Source: Thiobacillus sp.
Lineage (GTDB): Bacteria; Pseudomonadota; Gammaproteobacteria; Burkholderiales; Thiobacillaceae
NCBI GenBank assembly: GCA_024235835.1
Contig: JACKLQ010000005.1
Location: forward strand, 11,821 to 75,820
Direction of reading: 5' to 3'
Length of the DNA stretch: 64,000 bases
Shown: positions 62,098 through 64,000 of the stretch, in pieces
How the letters are laid out: every line of letters begins with the position of its first letter
Numbering within the stretch: position 1 is the stretch's first letter
Translations under genes and position numbers: made by a program
Notes under the pieces: generated by a model
Database searches by the model: none
What the model saw: the letters and a program-made list of their open reading frames with translations, nothing else
Told to the model about the DNA's origin: nothing

Positions 62098-63837
62098 ATG
62101 ACCTCGGCCACGGATATCTACTTGCGGCTTCTTGGCTACTTCAGGCCATACCGCGTCATTGCCTTGTTAACCATCCTTCTGATGGCGGCTTCGGGGGGCA
62201 TCGAGGCTGTGATGGTGCGTCTGCTAAAAACTCTGGTGGACGGTTTCGCTGACATAGCTTCCGGCATGCAACCCCTGTGGCAGATGCCCGCAATTCTTTT
62301 TGTAGTCGCCCTGGGGCGCATGATCGCGGGTTATGGCAATGAGTACGCCAGTACCTGGCTGGCTGCGCGTGTTACCCACGATGTCCGCGAGCAGATGTAT
62401 GAACGCCTGCTCAGATTGCCGGTGGCCACGTACGATAAATCTTCGGTGGGTGAACTGCTTTCCCGGGTGACCTATGATGTCAACGGCATCATGAGCGCGG
62501 GCCTTCAGGTCATCACCGTGCTGGTACGGGACGGTGTGCTGGCAATAGGCCTGCTTGGCATTCTTTTCTACACCGACTGGCAACTGGCCCTGTTCTGCGC
62601 CATCCTGATCCCGGGTGTGGGCTTGTCCATGTATGTGGTGGCCAGGCGCCAGCGGCGCCTGTCCCTGCAAACCCAGGACTCCATGGGCGCCCTGGCCCGC
62701 ATCCTGAATGAAACCCTGGGCGGCCACCGGGTGGTCAAGATTTTCGGTGGGCAGGCTTTTGAAGCGTCAAGATTCTTGCGCGTCAACCGCACCGTGCGCC
62801 GGTTGACCGTGAAACTGGCCGCTACCGCCTCGCTGAATGCAGGATTCAGTGTGTTCCTGGTGGCGGTGGTCATTGCCCTGATCGTCTACTTTGCCGGCAT
62901 CAGGGCCCAGCATGGAGCCTTGACCGCGGGTGACTTCGTTTCCTTCATGGGGGCCATGATCCTGCTTCAGCAACCCATCAAGAGTCTGTCCCGCATCAAC
63001 GTGGACCTGAATCGGGGCCTGGCAGCGGCCCAGACGGTGTTCTCCCTGCTGGACCAGCCCATGGAAAGGGATGCCGGCAACTTGCCCATCGACCGTGCCC
63101 AGGGCGCGATTTCCCTCCGGAACCTGGGGTTCAGCTATCTGGATGAAGGCCCTTCGGTGTTGCAAGGCATCTCTCTGGAAATCCGACCCGGAGAAACCGT
63201 GGCCTTTGTCGGCCACTCCGGAAGCGGCAAGACCACGCTGGTCAACCTCATCGCCCGCTTCTACCATGGACATACGGGGGACATCCTGCTGGATGGGATA
63301 TCCATCCACGCCTACCGCCTGGCCGACTACCGGCGCCAGTTCGCCATGGTGGGTCAGGACACCACCCTGTTCAACGACACGGTGACGGCCAACATCGCCT
63401 ATGCCGATTCCAATCCCGACCCTGCCCGGGTGCGGGCCGCAGCCCAGGCCGCATTCGCCGCCGATTTCATCGAACAGTTACCTGGCGGCTACGAGGAGAT
63501 GCTGGGTGAAGACGGGGTGCGTCTCTCCGGTGGCCAGCGCCAGCGCCTGGCCATCGCCCGGGCCATCTACCGGGATGCTCCCATCCTCATGCTGGACGAG
63601 GCCACGTCCGCCCTGGATACCGAGGCGGAGCGCATGGTGCAGGCCGCCCTGGACAACCTGATGCGCAACCGCACCACCCTGGTGATCGCCCACCGGCTTT
63701 CCACCATCGAAAAGGCCGACCGCATAGTGGTCATGCAGCAGGGCCGGATCGTGGAATCGGGCACCCATGCCGAGTTGCTGGCCAAGGGTGGGGTCTATGC
63801 CGCCATGCATGCAGTGCAATTCCAGGAGGCGGAGTAA
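62098..63837 (+). CDS. msbA: Lipid A/polysaccharide ABC exporter, MsbA type
   Basis: The 579-residue half-transporter has six TM helices (to about residue 310) and an ATPase domain with Walker A GHSGSGKTT (about 371-379), the signature LSGGQRQR (about 477), Walker B ILMLDEATSALD and the H-loop VIAHRLST. MsbA flips lipid A-core across the inner membrane. Length and fold match MsbA; it could instead export another lipid-linked glycan, because gmd follows immediately. The 136-bp gap before it has no clear promoter. Confidence 0.92.
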   Translation: MTSATDIYLRLLGYFRPYRVIALLTILLMAASGGIEAVMVRLLKTLVDGFADIASGMQPLWQMPAILFVVALGRMIAGYGNEYASTWLAARVTHDVREQMYERLLRLPVATYDKSSVGELLSRVTYDVNGIMSAGLQVITVLVRDGVLAIGLLGILFYTDWQLALFCAILIPGVGLSMYVVARRQRRLSLQTQDSMGALARILNETLGGHRVVKIFGGQAFEASRFLRVNRTVRRLTVKLAATASLNAGFSVFLVAVVIALIVYFAGIRAQHGALTAGDFVSFMGAMILLQQPIKSLSRINVDLNRGLAAAQTVFSLLDQPMERDAGNLPIDRAQGAISLRNLGFSYLDEGPSVLQGISLEIRPGETVAFVGHSGSGKTTLVNLIARFYHGHTGDILLDGISIHAYRLADYRRQFAMVGQDTTLFNDTVTANIAYADSNPDPARVRAAAQAAFAADFIEQLPGGYEEMLGEDGVRLSGGQRQRLAIARAIYRDAPILMLDEATSALDTEAERMVQAALDNLMRNRTTLVIAHRLSTIEKADRIVVMQQGRIVESGTHAELLAKGGVYAAMHAVQFQEAE

Positions 63838-63883
63838 GCTGTTTCCACCTTGAAGTTTTCAACTCTGAATCGTATGGAATCCT

Positions 63884-64000
63884 ATGAACCGTAAAGTTGC
63901 TTTGATCACCGGCATTACCGGCCAGGACGGCGCCTACCTCGCCGAATTTCTTCTGGACAAAGGCTACGAAGTCCACGGCATCAAGCGCCGCACCAGCCTG
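63884..64000 (+). CDS. gmd: GDP-mannose 4,6-dehydratase (3' end outside window)
   Basis: The first 39 codons, MNRKVALITGITGQDGAYLA, EFLLDKGYEVHGIKRRTSL, match the Rossmann start of Gmd, with GITGQDG as the NADP-binding loop. The enzyme makes GDP-4-keto-6-deoxymannose for fucose, rhamnose or perosamine in surface polysaccharides. It lies 46 bp behind msbA. The rest lies beyond the window. Confidence 0.93.
   Translation, partial: MNRKVALITGITGQDGAYLAEFLLDKGYEVHGIKRRTSL

Overview
The window is GC-rich, densely coded DNA that looks like a betaproteobacterial chromosome. The gene order suhB / trmJ-cysE-iscR-iscS-iscU-iscA-hscB-hscA-fdx-iscX is typical of that class. Eleven secreted proteins end in a PEP-CTERM sorting tail (VPEPETYALMLAGLGLVG followed by an Arg cluster), and an EpsA-like LuxR-type regulator is present, as in exopolysaccharide-producing Rhodocyclales/Nitrosomonadales. 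The species cannot be named from the sequence alone. No rRNA, tRNA, CRISPR array, transposase or phage gene was seen.

Region 1 (1-12091, + strand) is a run of eleven secreted proteins, ten with a PEP-CTERM tail. Five have recognisable enzyme or propeller folds linked to phosphorus release: a metallophosphoesterase (5'-truncated by the window), a beta-propeller phytase, a 5'-nucleotidase (no PEP-CTERM tail), an endonuclease/exonuclease/phosphatase-fold protein and an SdiA-regulated-type propeller. The others are a lamin-tail protein, a DNRLRE protein and four proteins of unknown function.

Region 2 (12341-39067) is a surface and secretion locus. It holds a LapG/LapD pair (c-di-GMP-controlled periplasmic protease and its receptor) and a PpiC-type isomerase. 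A minus-strand set follows: DUF2341-LamG-ExbB fusion, ExbD, TonB, porin, ankyrin and coiled-coil proteins. Then come a 3586-residue two-partner-secretion adhesin (TpsA) with its TpsB transporter, a PstS-like binding protein, another PEP-CTERM protein, a pseudopilin-like protein and the EpsA-like regulator. From memory, this set resembles the phosphate-depletion-controlled TPS/ExbBD locus of Pseudomonas aeruginosa (PdtA/PdtB). Four near-identical 18-bp palindromes (ATGAGCSGAANRGCTCAT) sit upstream of genes in regions 1 and 2 and are candidate operators. My main inference is that regions 1 and 2 form one regulon for scavenging phosphorus from phytate, nucleotides and perhaps DNA at the cell surface, linked to attachment.

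Region 3 (39487-48390) is housekeeping: suhB divergent from trmJ, cysE, and a full isc operon under a recognisable IscR-box promoter. Several intergenic gaps hold inverted arrays of 7-bp words, a conspicuous repeat type in this genome.

Region 4 (48637-64000) holds a beta-helix protein, a stand-alone hydroxyacid-dehydrogenase N-domain, a GarR-like reductase, a small membrane protein, an AEC transporter, a large inverted intergenic repeat, ntrB-ntrC, nifJ with a DHOD-like partner, mgtE, msbA, and the start of gmd, which probably opens a polysaccharide cluster. Two genes here (ntrB, nifJ) carry dispersed palindromic repeats in frame.
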